Shown: positions 1 through 7,087 of the stretch, piece by piece
Position numbering within the stretch: position 1 is the first letter of the stretch
Layout: each line of letters begins with the position of its first letter
Source: an uncultured Eubacteriales bacterium
GTDB taxonomy: Bacteria; Bacillota; Clostridia; UBA1381
Reading direction: 5' to 3'
NCBI GenBank assembly: GCA_900556575.1
Contig: USPO01000044.1
Location: 1-9,431, forward strand
Length of the DNA stretch: 9,431 nt
Made by a program: the position numbers and the translations under genes
Notes under the pieces: model-generated
The model's input: the letters and a program-made list of their open reading frames with translations, nothing else
The model's database searches: none
What the model was told of the DNA's origin: nothing

Positions 1-873
1 CAATGCATTATATACATTATGCACACCGGCATTATTTACCTGCACTCTGTATTCTTTGCCGTCAATAACAGCCGTAAATGCTATGCCGTCAACACCCTTA
101 TCGTCAATATCTTTAGCATATACATCATTTTCCGAATTATTAATTCCATAATATATAACTCTGCATTTTGTGTTTCCTTTTAAAGTCGAAAGATAATCAT
201 CATCACCGTTTACAACCAAAAGCTTTTTATCATCCAAATACTTTAAAACTTCTGTCTTTGCTTTGAATATTCCTTCTCTTGAACCGAGATTTTCAATATG
301 GGACATTCCTATATTTGTTATCACCGCAATATCAGGACGAGCTATTGATGCCAAATAATCTATTTCTCCGAAATGGTTCATTCCCATTTCAAGCACCGCT
401 GCCTCATGCTCCTTTTCAAGCATGAATACAGTAAGTGGCAGTCCAATATCATTATTAAAATTTCCCGGTGTTTTTAATGCCTTATATTTTTGCGATACAA
501 CCGCATAAAGCATATCCTTTGTTGTTGTTTTTCCTACGCTGCCCGTAACTGATACGGTAGGAACATTATACTTTTGCTTATAATATCTTGCAATATCACC
601 GAGTGCAATTCTCGTATCATTAACCTTGATAAGCGTTCTGCCAATCATAGGCTCTGTATCCTTATGTGTCAATGCTGCACCTGCCCCCATATCGAAAGCT
701 GCATTTATAAAATCATGTGCATCAAATTTATCACCTACAAGAGGTATAAAAAGCTTTCCTCCTGCAGTAGCTCTTGAATCTGTTGTTATCCCTTCAAAGC
801 TTATATCCGAATCTCCGCATATAAGACTTCCTCCTGTTGCCTGAAGTATTTCTTTAGCTGTTAATATCTGCAT
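1..873 (-). CDS. murF: UDP-N-acetylmuramoyl-tripeptide--D-alanyl-D-alanine ligase (MurF), 3' part cut by window edge
   Basis: MurF is the cytoplasmic ATP-dependent ligase that adds D-Ala-D-Ala to UDP-MurNAc-tripeptide, the last cytoplasmic step of the peptide stem. The first 291 residues are visible; the usual length is about 450, so roughly the C-terminal third lies beyond the left edge. Seen in the translation: an N-terminal substrate-binding domain with TTDSR at 30-34, the ATP-binding loop TGSVGKTTTKD at 110-120, GNFNND at 138-143, EMGMNHFGEI at 162-171, and AKTE at 205-208, whose lysine corresponds to the carbamylated lysine of Mur ligases. The last visible residues (VHNVYNAL) match the start of the conserved Mur ligase HNxxNALAA segment. 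The ATG start at 871-873 has AAAGGA about ten bases upstream. It is the last visible gene of the operon, 75 bases after murE, with a strong hairpin in the gap. The frame is intact throughout. Confidence 0.95.
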   Translation of the reverse strand, partial: MQILTAKEILQATGGSLICGDSDISFEGITTDSRATAGGKLFIPLVGDKFDAHDFINAAFDMGAGAALTHKDTEPMIGRTLIKVNDTRIALGDIARYYKQKYNVPTVSVTGSVGKTTTKDMLYAVVSQKYKALKTPGNFNNDIGLPLTVFMLEKEHEAAVLEMGMNHFGEIDYLASIARPDIAVITNIGMSHIENLGSREGIFKAKTEVLKYLDDKKLLVVNGDDDYLSTLKGNTKCRVIYYGINNSENDVYAKDIDDKGVDGIAFTAVIDGKEYRVQVNNAGVHNVYNAL

Positions 874-896
874 TTTATCATCGTCCTTTCATCAAC

Positions 897-934
897 AATA
901 TGGGCGAGCATCATTGACTATACTCGCCCATATT
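897..934 (-). other. Intercistronic RNA hairpin between murE and murF
   Basis: A perfect 12-bp inverted repeat (AATATGGGCGAG at 923-934 read on the minus strand, CTCGCCCATATT at 897-908) extends on the mRNA strand by U-G, A-U and U-A pairs to a 15-bp stem with an 8-base loop at 912-919. It sits between the murE stop and the murF ribosome binding site (884-889), ending about seven bases before the latter. No U-tract follows on the minus strand, so it does not look like an intrinsic terminator of the operon. On the plus strand a T-rich run (931-940) follows the repeat, so it could stop antisense transcription. A role in mRNA processing, stability or murF translation is inference. Confidence 0.75.
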
Positions 935-948
935 ATTTTTTAGTATTA

Positions 949-2385
949 TTAAAGTGCTGCTAAAATTTCTTTTACAACTATGCGTTCATCAAAGTCATGT
1001 TTCTCATGCCCTATTATTTGATAAGTCTCCTGTCCCTTTCCGGCAAGAATAATTACATCATCTTTTTTTGCAAATCCAAGAGCATATCTTATAGCCTCTC
1101 GACGGTCAACAATAACAGTATACTTACCGTCTGTCTTCTTCATTCCCTCTTCAATCTGCTCTACAATTGCCGTTGGATCCTCTGTTCTCGGGTTGTCCGA
1201 AGTAATTATGCTGTAATCAGAAAGTTTACCGGCAATTTCGCCCATGATTGCACGCTTTGTATTATCACGGTCGCCTCCGCATCCGAATAATGTAATAACT
1301 CTGCCTTTCGCAAATTCCTTTACACAGCTGATAATATTTTCAAGGCCATCAGGAGTGTGTGCATAGTCAATAATAACCGTATAGTCTGTATCAGTATCAA
1401 TTACCTCTACTCTTCCGAGGACTCCCGATGCGTTCTTTAACCCCTCACGAATTGTATCCATATCAATTCCTAACTGAAGAGCCGCACCTGCAGCACACGC
1501 TGCATTATATTCACTAAACTTACCCGGAATTGCAATTGACATCGGATATTTTATGCCTTTATAATCTAATTCAAACTCTGTGCCCCTTGCAGAAATTTTA
1601 ATATTCTTTGCAGTCAAAGCACAGCCTTCACCAAGACCTATCTTTAAAATGTCATCACAGCCGCCATTTTTAACAATATATTTTCCGGCTTCATCATCAT
1701 AATTTACTACACCCTTATCCGAAAGAGTGAAAAGCTTTGCCTTTGCATCTCTATAATTTTCCATCGTTTTATGAAAATCAAGATGGTCTTGAGTAAGATT
1801 TGTAAATATACCGCAGTCAAAGTGACAGCCATATACTCTGTCAAGTGCCAGCGCATGGCTCGAAACCTCCATAACCACATACTCTGCACCGCTGTCAACC
1901 ATTTCTGCAAAAAGCTGCTGAAGCTCCAAGGCATTCGGGGTTGTAGGGGTTGTACTCTTTGTCATCAAAACCTTATCGCCTATAATATTTTGATTTGTAC
2001 CGATAACTCCGACTATTTTTCCTGCTGCTTCAAGGATACTCTTAGTAAGATATGTTATAGTAGTCTTACCATTTGTACCTGTTACACCAACAAGTTTAAA
2101 TTTCTTTGACGGATTGTCATAAAAAGTACACGCAAGCCTTGCAATTTCCTTTCTTGAGTCATTAACATATATAACCGGTACATTAACGTCTATCTTATCT
2201 TCCGCAACTATTACGGCTGCACCGTTCTTTTCTGCGGAAGCCGCATATTTATGACCATCTGTTTCATATCCTTTAATGCATACAAATACATTTCCCGGAA
2301 GCACTCTCCTGGAATCATATGCAATCCCTGTAATCTCTGTATCGTCAAAATTCAGCTTATCTCCGAATAATTTTGAAGCTAACAT
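949..2385 (-). CDS. murE: UDP-N-acetylmuramoyl-L-alanyl-D-glutamate--2,6-diaminopimelate ligase (MurE)
   Basis: MurE is the cytoplasmic ATP-dependent ligase that adds the third residue of the peptidoglycan stem to UDP-MurNAc-L-Ala-D-Glu. The 478-residue length is normal for the family. Visible, counted from the ATG: YDSR at 23-26 in the uridine-binding domain, the ATP-binding loop GVTGTNGKTT at 100-109, STTPTTP at 144-150, the YRDAKAKLF segment at 211-219 whose first lysine corresponds to the carbamylated lysine, DYAHTPDGLE at 340-349, DNPRTEDP at 397-404, and GKGQETYQ at 449-456. In characterised MurE enzymes DNPR reads out meso-diaminopimelate, whereas lysine-adding enzymes have a different residue at the arginine, so DAP-type peptidoglycan is inferred. 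The ATG at 2383-2385 is chosen, with AGGAG nine bases upstream; an in-frame TTG one codon earlier (2388) is six bases from the same site and cannot be excluded. It lies 97 bases after the PBP gene, with a hairpin in that gap. Confidence 0.97.
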   Translation of the reverse strand: MLASKLFGDKLNFDDTEITGIAYDSRRVLPGNVFVCIKGYETDGHKYAASAEKNGAAVIVAEDKIDVNVPVIYVNDSRKEIARLACTFYDNPSKKFKLVGVTGTNGKTTITYLTKSILEAAGKIVGVIGTNQNIIGDKVLMTKSTTPTTPNALELQQLFAEMVDSGAEYVVMEVSSHALALDRVYGCHFDCGIFTNLTQDHLDFHKTMENYRDAKAKLFTLSDKGVVNYDDEAGKYIVKNGGCDDILKIGLGEGCALTAKNIKISARGTEFELDYKGIKYPMSIAIPGKFSEYNAACAAGAALQLGIDMDTIREGLKNASGVLGRVEVIDTDTDYTVIIDYAHTPDGLENIISCVKEFAKGRVITLFGCGGDRDNTKRAIMGEIAGKLSDYSIITSDNPRTEDPTAIVEQIEEGMKKTDGKYTVIVDRREAIRYALGFAKKDDVIILAGKGQETYQIIGHEKHDFDERIVVKEILAAL

Positions 2386-2435
2386 CAACCATCACTCCTT
2401 TTATCAATCTCTCTTAAAATTATTATCCTTCTATT

Positions 2436-2472
2436 TAGGCTATACATCGCAATATCTGCAATGCATAGCCTA
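2436..2472 (-). other. Intercistronic RNA hairpin between the PBP gene and murE
   Basis: On the minus strand TAGGCTATGCATTGC (2458-2472) pairs with GCGATGTATAGCCTA (2436-2450) around a 7-base loop (2451-2457), giving a continuous 15-bp stem. Two pairs are G-U wobbles in the mRNA; the same positions would be A-C mismatches in a plus-strand RNA. The structure therefore fits best as part of the operon transcript. It starts 11 bases after the PBP stop codon and ends about 36 bases before the murE ribosome binding site. The downstream sequence is not a U-tract, so it is not a classical terminator. Function is not shown by the sequence; a processing or stabilising element is a guess. Confidence 0.7.
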
Positions 2473-2482
2473 TAATTGTTAA

Positions 2483-4903
2483 TTAGTCTGAAGCTTCCTG
2501 ACGGAATTCAACTCCCACAACCGTTCCAGGGCTTACCTCTTCACCGGCATCTATACTCTGATTTACAGCGTATGCTCCCGATGCTTCGCTGTGACCAGCT
2601 CCGGCAATCTCAAAATTAAGATTTGATGTAAGCAAGCGTTCCCTTGCAGACTCAACACTAAGTCCCTTCAGGCTTGGAACAGTTACATTTTTCTCACTGT
2701 CCGTTTCATCTGTATAAAGAACCACGAGCGAACTTTTATCTACCATAACTCCCGGCTTCGGAAGCTGTGCTTCAATATCCAATGAGGAATCACCCGATAT
2801 TGTATATTTCAAACCTGCATCCACAATTTTCTTTTTTGCTTCATCTGCAGATAATCCTCTTACATCCGGAATTTCAATTGTTTCATCCGGTTTTTCTCCG
2901 TCACTGTATTGTTTTTCTATACCCAGATAATCAAGAATTTCATCTATAAGCTCTCCTGCTATCGGTGCAGCTATCGTACCACCGTATTTATTATCAACCT
3001 GTGGTTCATCTAATACAATCAAGCACACAATTTCCGGATCATTTGCCGGTGCAAATCCCATAAATGAAGCAATTCTTGCATCTGTTCCTCTCGGAATTTT
3101 TTCCGAAGTTGCTGTTTTTCCGCCTATTCTCCTACCCTTTACATACGCATTCTTACCTGTAGCTCCCGGAGTTGATACAACGCTCTCAAGGATTTCCCTC
3201 ATTTTATCCGATGTTTCCTGAGAAATTACTCTGTTCACAACCTCCGGTTCATAACTTTTAACTACACCGTCCGAATTTTTTATTTCCTTAACTATATGCG
3301 GCTTCATTCTTTCTCCTCCGTTTATAACTGCACTTACGGCTGTTATAAGCTGAAGAGGTGTTATCTGAAATCCCTGACCAAACGAGCTTGTAGCAAGGTC
3401 AACCTTATTCATACCATTCGTATAGTAAAGACTTCGGCTTTCACCGTTCAGGTCAATTCCTGTCTTTTCTGTAAAGCCAAAGGAGCGAAAATATTCCATG
3501 AATTTATCCTCACCCAATTTCAAGGCTATATCCATAAATACAGGGTTACATGAATTTCTCACACCGTCTGCAAAACTTTCTGCTCCATGTCCGCTTGTAT
3601 TTGCACATGATATTTTTCTGTCTTCAACTACTCTGAATCCAGGACAGAAAAATGAGCTGTTATCATCTACAACATGTTCCTCAAGTGCCGCCGCCGCTGT
3701 TATAACCTTAAATGTTGAACCAGGTTCATATGTATCCGTAACAGATTTATTTCTCCACATTCTGTTACGCATATCGGCAATTGCTGCATTTGACGGATTC
3801 TTTGGATTAAAAGTAGGTTCGGGGGTAGCTGTCGGAAGAGGATTTCCATCCTCATCATACTGCTGTTCCTCTTTCTTTTCATCCTTCTTGGGTGTGTATT
3901 GGTAATTCCATGCCTCGTCCAAAAATTTGGTATAACTTGCATAGTTATTGCTGTCAAAATCGGGTTTGGATGCCATTGCAAGAATTTCTCCTGTCTTCGG
4001 ATTCATTACAATTCCCGTTGCACCCTCTTTAAGTTCATTTTCCTTTACAGCCTTTTCAAGATGATTTTCAAGCAAATGCTGAATTGTTTCATCTATTGTA
4101 AGAACAACGTCATTTCCATCGGATGCACTGCTGAAGCTTTCCTCTGAATTATCACGGTTTGTTTTACCCGTACCGGTAACTGTTGTACTTATACTTCCTG
4201 CTTTTCCCGAAAGTTGGCTGTCAAATACTGATTCAACACCGCTTGCACCATTATTATCATCATTTACCCATCCAAGTATATGTGATGCTATATTATACGG
4301 ATAATATCTCTTTGAATTAGGTTCAAAATATATACTCTTGTATTTATCCGCCTGATTTTTTTTCGCCGTTTTTTCGGCATCGCTCGCTTTTTCATCTGTG
4401 CTATAGCTTTTAAGTTCTGTTATCTTTTCGCTTTCTATGGCACTTATTTTTTTCTTGATAACGCTGTATTGATAATTTTTATTATTAAGCGATTTCTTCA
4501 CATCTGCGGCATCCATATCAAGTATATCTGCCAATGTTTCTGAAATCTCATCAATATTTTCGTCTTTTACATCCTGAGGATTACATACCAAATTATTTGC
4601 TGAAGCACTTTCTGCAAGAACTTTTCCGTTTCTGTCATATATATTTCCTCTTGAAGCGGTTACCGTCACTTGACTTTCCTGCTGTGCCTTTACCTTAGAT
4701 TTCATCTCATTGTAATGAACAGTCTGCCATGAACCTGTTTTGATAAGAACCCCAGTCATTGCTAATACTAAAGCAATTGTTAAGCCATACATTCTCTTTC
4801 TCATTTGAGTTTTTGAAAATGTAAATTTCTTATTTTTTTCTGCAGCTCTATTTATCAGATGAATAAGAAGACTATCTTTTTTATTTTTAGATGATTTTGC
4901 CAT
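2483..4903 (-). CDS. Class B penicillin-binding protein with two PASTA domains (SpoVD/PBP2B/FtsI group)
   Basis: This is a membrane-anchored D,D-transpeptidase that cross-links peptidoglycan. In order (806 aa): a basic cytoplasmic tail 1-37, one membrane segment at about 38-56, a non-catalytic pedestal domain at about 78-255 containing SRGNIYDRNG at 84-93, the transpeptidase domain at about 265-655, then two PASTA repeats at about 676-732 and 738-800. Active-site motifs are STFK at 396-399 (nucleophile Ser396 and Lys399) and SCN at 451-453. The third motif reads KTA at 596-598, where most family members have KTG. An acidic, proline/threonine-rich insert (about 335-370) precedes the catalytic serine. 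Position between ftsL and murE is where Firmicutes carry pbpB, spoVD or ftsI; septal or sporulation-specific use cannot be decided from sequence, so no symbol is given. The ATG is preceded by AAGGG and AGGAT, and the gene starts 40 bases after ftsL. Confidence 0.95.
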   Translation of the reverse strand: MAKSSKNKKDSLLIHLINRAAEKNKKFTFSKTQMRKRMYGLTIALVLAMTGVLIKTGSWQTVHYNEMKSKVKAQQESQVTVTASRGNIYDRNGKVLAESASANNLVCNPQDVKDENIDEISETLADILDMDAADVKKSLNNKNYQYSVIKKKISAIESEKITELKSYSTDEKASDAEKTAKKNQADKYKSIYFEPNSKRYYPYNIASHILGWVNDDNNGASGVESVFDSQLSGKAGSISTTVTGTGKTNRDNSEESFSSASDGNDVVLTIDETIQHLLENHLEKAVKENELKEGATGIVMNPKTGEILAMASKPDFDSNNYASYTKFLDEAWNYQYTPKKDEKKEEQQYDEDGNPLPTATPEPTFNPKNPSNAAIADMRNRMWRNKSVTDTYEPGSTFKVITAAAALEEHVVDDNSSFFCPGFRVVEDRKISCANTSGHGAESFADGVRNSCNPVFMDIALKLGEDKFMEYFRSFGFTEKTGIDLNGESRSLYYTNGMNKVDLATSSFGQGFQITPLQLITAVSAVINGGERMKPHIVKEIKNSDGVVKSYEPEVVNRVISQETSDKMREILESVVSTPGATGKNAYVKGRRIGGKTATSEKIPRGTDARIASFMGFAPANDPEIVCLIVLDEPQVDNKYGGTIAAPIAGELIDEILDYLGIEKQYSDGEKPDETIEIPDVRGLSADEAKKKIVDAGLKYTISGDSSLDIEAQLPKPGVMVDKSSLVVLYTDETDSEKNVTVPSLKGLSVESARERLLTSNLNFEIAGAGHSEASGAYAVNQSIDAGEEVSPGTVVGVEFRQEASD

Positions 4904-4915
4904 ATCCTATCCCTT

Positions 4916-4935
4916 CAATATTTTATTAAATATTG
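4916..4935 (-). other. Short AT-rich hairpin just upstream of the PBP ribosome binding site
   Basis: CAATATTT (4928-4935 on the minus strand) is perfectly complementary to AAATATTG (4916-4923) with a 4-base loop. It lies between the ftsL stop and the AAGGG ribosome binding site of the PBP gene, which follows directly. The stem is only A-T pairs except for the closing C-G, so stability is low and chance occurrence in AT-rich DNA is possible. No U-tract follows. Confidence 0.35.
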
Positions 4936-4943
4936 CTCCTATA

Positions 4944-5585
4944 CTATTTTATGCTGAAATAATCAATTATATCACTGCCTATTTTCTTAAAGAAGGCCTT
5001 TAACGTATTTCCCATACCTTCTACAGAATCTGAGGTCTTATGTGTAACGTCATCAGTCGGCACATTAATATATATTGTCTGATATTTTTCCGGACGCTGC
5101 ATACCAAGTCTTGTTGTTGCTTCCTTTTCTATTTCCGACAAATCCACACTTTTTTCAAGCTCATATGATTTCTGAGAGGTTTTTGCTTCCTCATTTGTCA
5201 GGCTCTTTTCAAGAACAGCTATCTGTTCTCTGCCGTCATTTACAACTACATACCTCGTAATCATAAAAATAGCAGAAACAGTAATCATTGCAATATATAT
5301 AGCTCTCCTAAGCATTGTTTTTGTATGCTCATTCAATCTTCTCTTCTTCATTGATTTTGAGCCTGCTTTATTGTTCTTTTTTGCTGACACATTTTTTTTC
5401 TTTTTCACTTCATTAACTCTTTTTGAAACGGTTCTTGATTTACGTTCAAAATCATTTTCTCTGTATTCCCGTCTAAAATCTTTTTTATCTCTTGCATTAT
5501 TGTTATTTCCGTATCTTCCTTCATATTCTGACGTATCATACTCATAGCTTTTTCTGTCATAAGCAAGATTTCCATAACTATTCAA
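4944..5585 (-). CDS. ftsL: FtsL-like septum-formation / cell division protein
   Basis: This is a bitopic membrane protein of the FtsL/DivIC type, which in other bacteria forms a complex with DivIB/FtsQ and the septal PBP to switch on septal wall synthesis. From the TTG start (213 aa): a long, charged, Arg/Lys/Asn-rich cytoplasmic tail of about 94 residues, one membrane segment at about 95-113, a predicted coiled-coil stretch at about 117-150, and a C-terminal piece with ATTRLGMQRPEKYQTIYINV at 156-175, like the conserved (A)xxLGMxxP segment of the family. An amphipathic tail ends the protein. The family diverges fast, so the assignment rests on topology, this motif and the position between rsmH and the PBP gene. 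An in-frame GTG at 5600 is possible, but it overlaps the AGGAG site that is well spaced for the TTG at 5583-5585, so TTG is preferred. The length is above the usual 90-130 residues because of the tail. Confidence 0.8.
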   Translation of the reverse strand: MNSYGNLAYDRKSYEYDTSEYEGRYGNNNNARDKKDFRREYRENDFERKSRTVSKRVNEVKKKKNVSAKKNNKAGSKSMKKRRLNEHTKTMLRRAIYIAMITVSAIFMITRYVVVNDGREQIAVLEKSLTNEEAKTSQKSYELEKSVDLSEIEKEATTRLGMQRPEKYQTIYINVPTDDVTHKTSDSVEGMGNTLKAFFKKIGSDIIDYFSIK

Positions 5586-5592
5586 AATAATT

Positions 5593-5597
5593 CTCCT
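5593..5597 (-). promoter_or_regulatory. Ribosome binding site deciding the ftsL start
   Basis: AGGAG on the minus strand lies seven bases before the TTG at 5583-5585, which is ideal spacing. The alternative GTG (5598-5600) abuts this site, and would make AGGAGA part of codons two and three; its own upstream sequence offers only a weak AGG. Confidence 0.65.
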
Positions 5598-5648
5598 CAC
5601 TACCTATAAACTGCCGTCAAAAACGACACAAAAAAACAACCTTCCGTA

Positions 5649-6587
5649 TTACTTTTTCAATACCTCGGCAACCCTAAGCTTAGCACTCTTTGAACGTGAA
5701 TTCATTTCAAGCTCTTCGCCGGACGGAAGCACCGGCTTTCTTGTCAATACCTTCACCTCAGGCTTTTTTCCGCATACACATATCGGAAAATCTTTAGGAC
5801 AGGTGCATCCTTCCGCAAGTGACGCAAAGGTTTTCTTTACAATTCTATCTTCAAGCGAATGGAATGTTATAATCGCCAGTCTGCCTCCCGGACGTATCAC
5901 ACTCACAAAATCACGAATTGCCTGTTCCAGTATTCTAAGTTCTCCGTTTACCTCTATTCTGACAGCTTGAAAAACACGCTTTGCGGGATGTCCGCCATCT
6001 GTTCGTGCAGACTTAGGAATAGCCGCTTTAATTATATCAACCAATTCATATGTTGTTTCGATAGGCTTTTGTTTTCTTTTCTCTCCTATAAATTCTGCTA
6101 TTCTCTTTGACCACTTTTCTTCGCCGTACTCGTAGAATATTTTAGTTAATTCTTCAATACTGTAATTATTTATTACATCATATGCACTTTTCGAATTTCT
6201 TCTGTCCATACGCATATCAAGCGGTGCATCATGCATATATGAAAATCCCCTTTCGGCATTGTCAAGCTGATATGAACTTACTCCCAAATCAATAACCGCA
6301 CCGTCAATAAAATCTATTCCTTCATTTTCAAGAATTGATTTTATTTCACAAAAGTTTCTATTCACATATGTTACTCTGTCTCCAAACTCTTTCAACCGCT
6401 CTTTTGCTGCATTTATAGCCTCCGCATCCTGATCTATTCCTATCAAACGCAGAGAATTATTTCTTGAAAGTATCCGGTATGAATGTCCTCCGCCGCCAAG
6501 TGTTCCGTCAGCATAAATACCGCCGTTTTCGGGCAGAAGATAGTCAACACTTTCTTCCAAAAGTACAGATATATGCTTAAATTCCAT
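5649..6587 (-). CDS. rsmH: 16S rRNA (cytosine(1402)-N(4))-methyltransferase RsmH (MraW)
   Basis: RsmH transfers a methyl group from S-adenosylmethionine to N4 of C1402 in the 16S rRNA decoding region. The 312-residue length is typical. Motifs in order: HISVLLEE at 5-12, the SAM-binding loop DGTLGGGGHS at 27-36, the acidic IDQDAEA at 51-57, DLGVSSYQLD at 100-109, RGFSYMHDAPLDMRMD at 113-128, the family signature GHPAKRVFQAVRIEVN at 199-214, TFHSLEDRIVK at 241-251, and a basic C-terminus with SRSKSAKLRVAE. A four-cysteine cluster (C261, C263, C270, C272) lies near the C-terminus. The ATG at 6585-6587 follows a clear AAAGGAG with five bases of spacing. The gene begins 13 bases after mraZ, indicating co-transcription and possibly translational coupling. 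The frame is intact. Confidence 0.98.
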   Translation of the reverse strand: MEFKHISVLLEESVDYLLPENGGIYADGTLGGGGHSYRILSRNNSLRLIGIDQDAEAINAAKERLKEFGDRVTYVNRNFCEIKSILENEGIDFIDGAVIDLGVSSYQLDNAERGFSYMHDAPLDMRMDRRNSKSAYDVINNYSIEELTKIFYEYGEEKWSKRIAEFIGEKRKQKPIETTYELVDIIKAAIPKSARTDGGHPAKRVFQAVRIEVNGELRILEQAIRDFVSVIRPGGRLAIITFHSLEDRIVKKTFASLAEGCTCPKDFPICVCGKKPEVKVLTRKPVLPSGEELEMNSRSKSAKLRVAEVLKK

Positions 6588-6600
6588 ATAATCTCCTTTA

Positions 6601-7044
6601 TCATATAATCAATCCATATTTCTCTATTCCGTCAAGAACTACATCATCAGAAAGTGAATCCTGATAATCTTCCCAATTTTCACTGTCCCATAATTCAAGA
6701 CGTGTGTTTGCACCGACAAGCACAACATCCTTATCCAATTCAGCATATTTTATAAGCCGCGGCGGAATTGTCATTCTGCCCTGCTTATCAATCTTGACCT
6801 GGGAAGCACGTCCGCAAAACATTCTGACAAATGCCGCCGCATTTTTATCGGTTGCGGTAGGTAACTGCCTTAATTTCTCTGAGAGTTCTTCCCAACCCTC
6901 TTCTGTGTATATATGCAGACATTTATCTGACGGTGAACGGGTAACAAAAACAGTTCCGCCGACATCCTGCCTAAGCTTTGACGGCAAAATAATTCTTCCG
7001 CTGTCATCTATTTGTCTGTCAAACTCTCCGACAAAGAATGTCAA
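6601..7044 (-). CDS. mraZ: Transcriptional regulator MraZ
   Basis: MraZ is a ring-forming DNA-binding protein with two SpoVT/AbrB-type domains; in several bacteria it binds direct repeats upstream of its own gene and controls the dcw operon. From the TTG start the protein has 147 residues, close to the family norm of about 143-150. Both signature motifs are visible: VGEFDRQIDDSGRIILPSKL at 5-24 and KIDKQGRMTIPPRL at 84-97, each with the DxxGRxxxP pattern. The TTG at 7042-7044 places the VGEF segment right at the N-terminus as in other MraZ proteins, with GGAAGGGG ten bases upstream. An in-frame ATG at 7114-7116 would add 24 basic residues, but it overlaps the predicted operator boxes and lies next to the predicted transcription start, so it is judged less likely. 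It is the first gene of the operon, and probably autoregulated. Confidence 0.95.
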   Translation of the reverse strand: MTFFVGEFDRQIDDSGRIILPSKLRQDVGGTVFVTRSPSDKCLHIYTEEGWEELSEKLRQLPTATDKNAAAFVRMFCGRASQVKIDKQGRMTIPPRLIKYAELDKDVVLVGANTRLELWDSENWEDYQDSLSDDVVLDGIEKYGLII

Positions 7045-7054
7045 CCTGTTTTCG

Positions 7055-7062
7055 CCCCTTCC
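7055..7062 (-). promoter_or_regulatory. Ribosome binding site for the TTG start of mraZ
   Basis: GGAAGGGG on the minus strand sits ten bases before the TTG at 7042-7044. This favours the shorter MraZ, although the spacing is slightly long and the competing ATG at 7116 also has a GGAG four bases before it. Confidence 0.5.
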
Positions 7063-7087
7063 ATATGTTTTTAAGAAGCTTGGTTTC

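Noticed and set aside
574..844. Two short plus-strand open reading frames opposite murF.
   Set aside because: They overlap a clearly coding murF frame with all family motifs and have no independent support.
3498..3905. Open reading frame of 135 codons on the plus strand opposite the PBP gene.
   Set aside because: It lies wholly inside the well-supported PBP gene, has no family motif and no good ribosome binding site, and fits a shadow frame.
5586..5660. Possible terminator after rsmH: GTATT/AATAC stem around the stop codon followed downstream by a run of seven Ts on the minus strand.
   Set aside because: The stem is only five A-T-rich pairs and is separated from the T-run by about ten bases, too weak for an intrinsic terminator inside an otherwise continuous operon.
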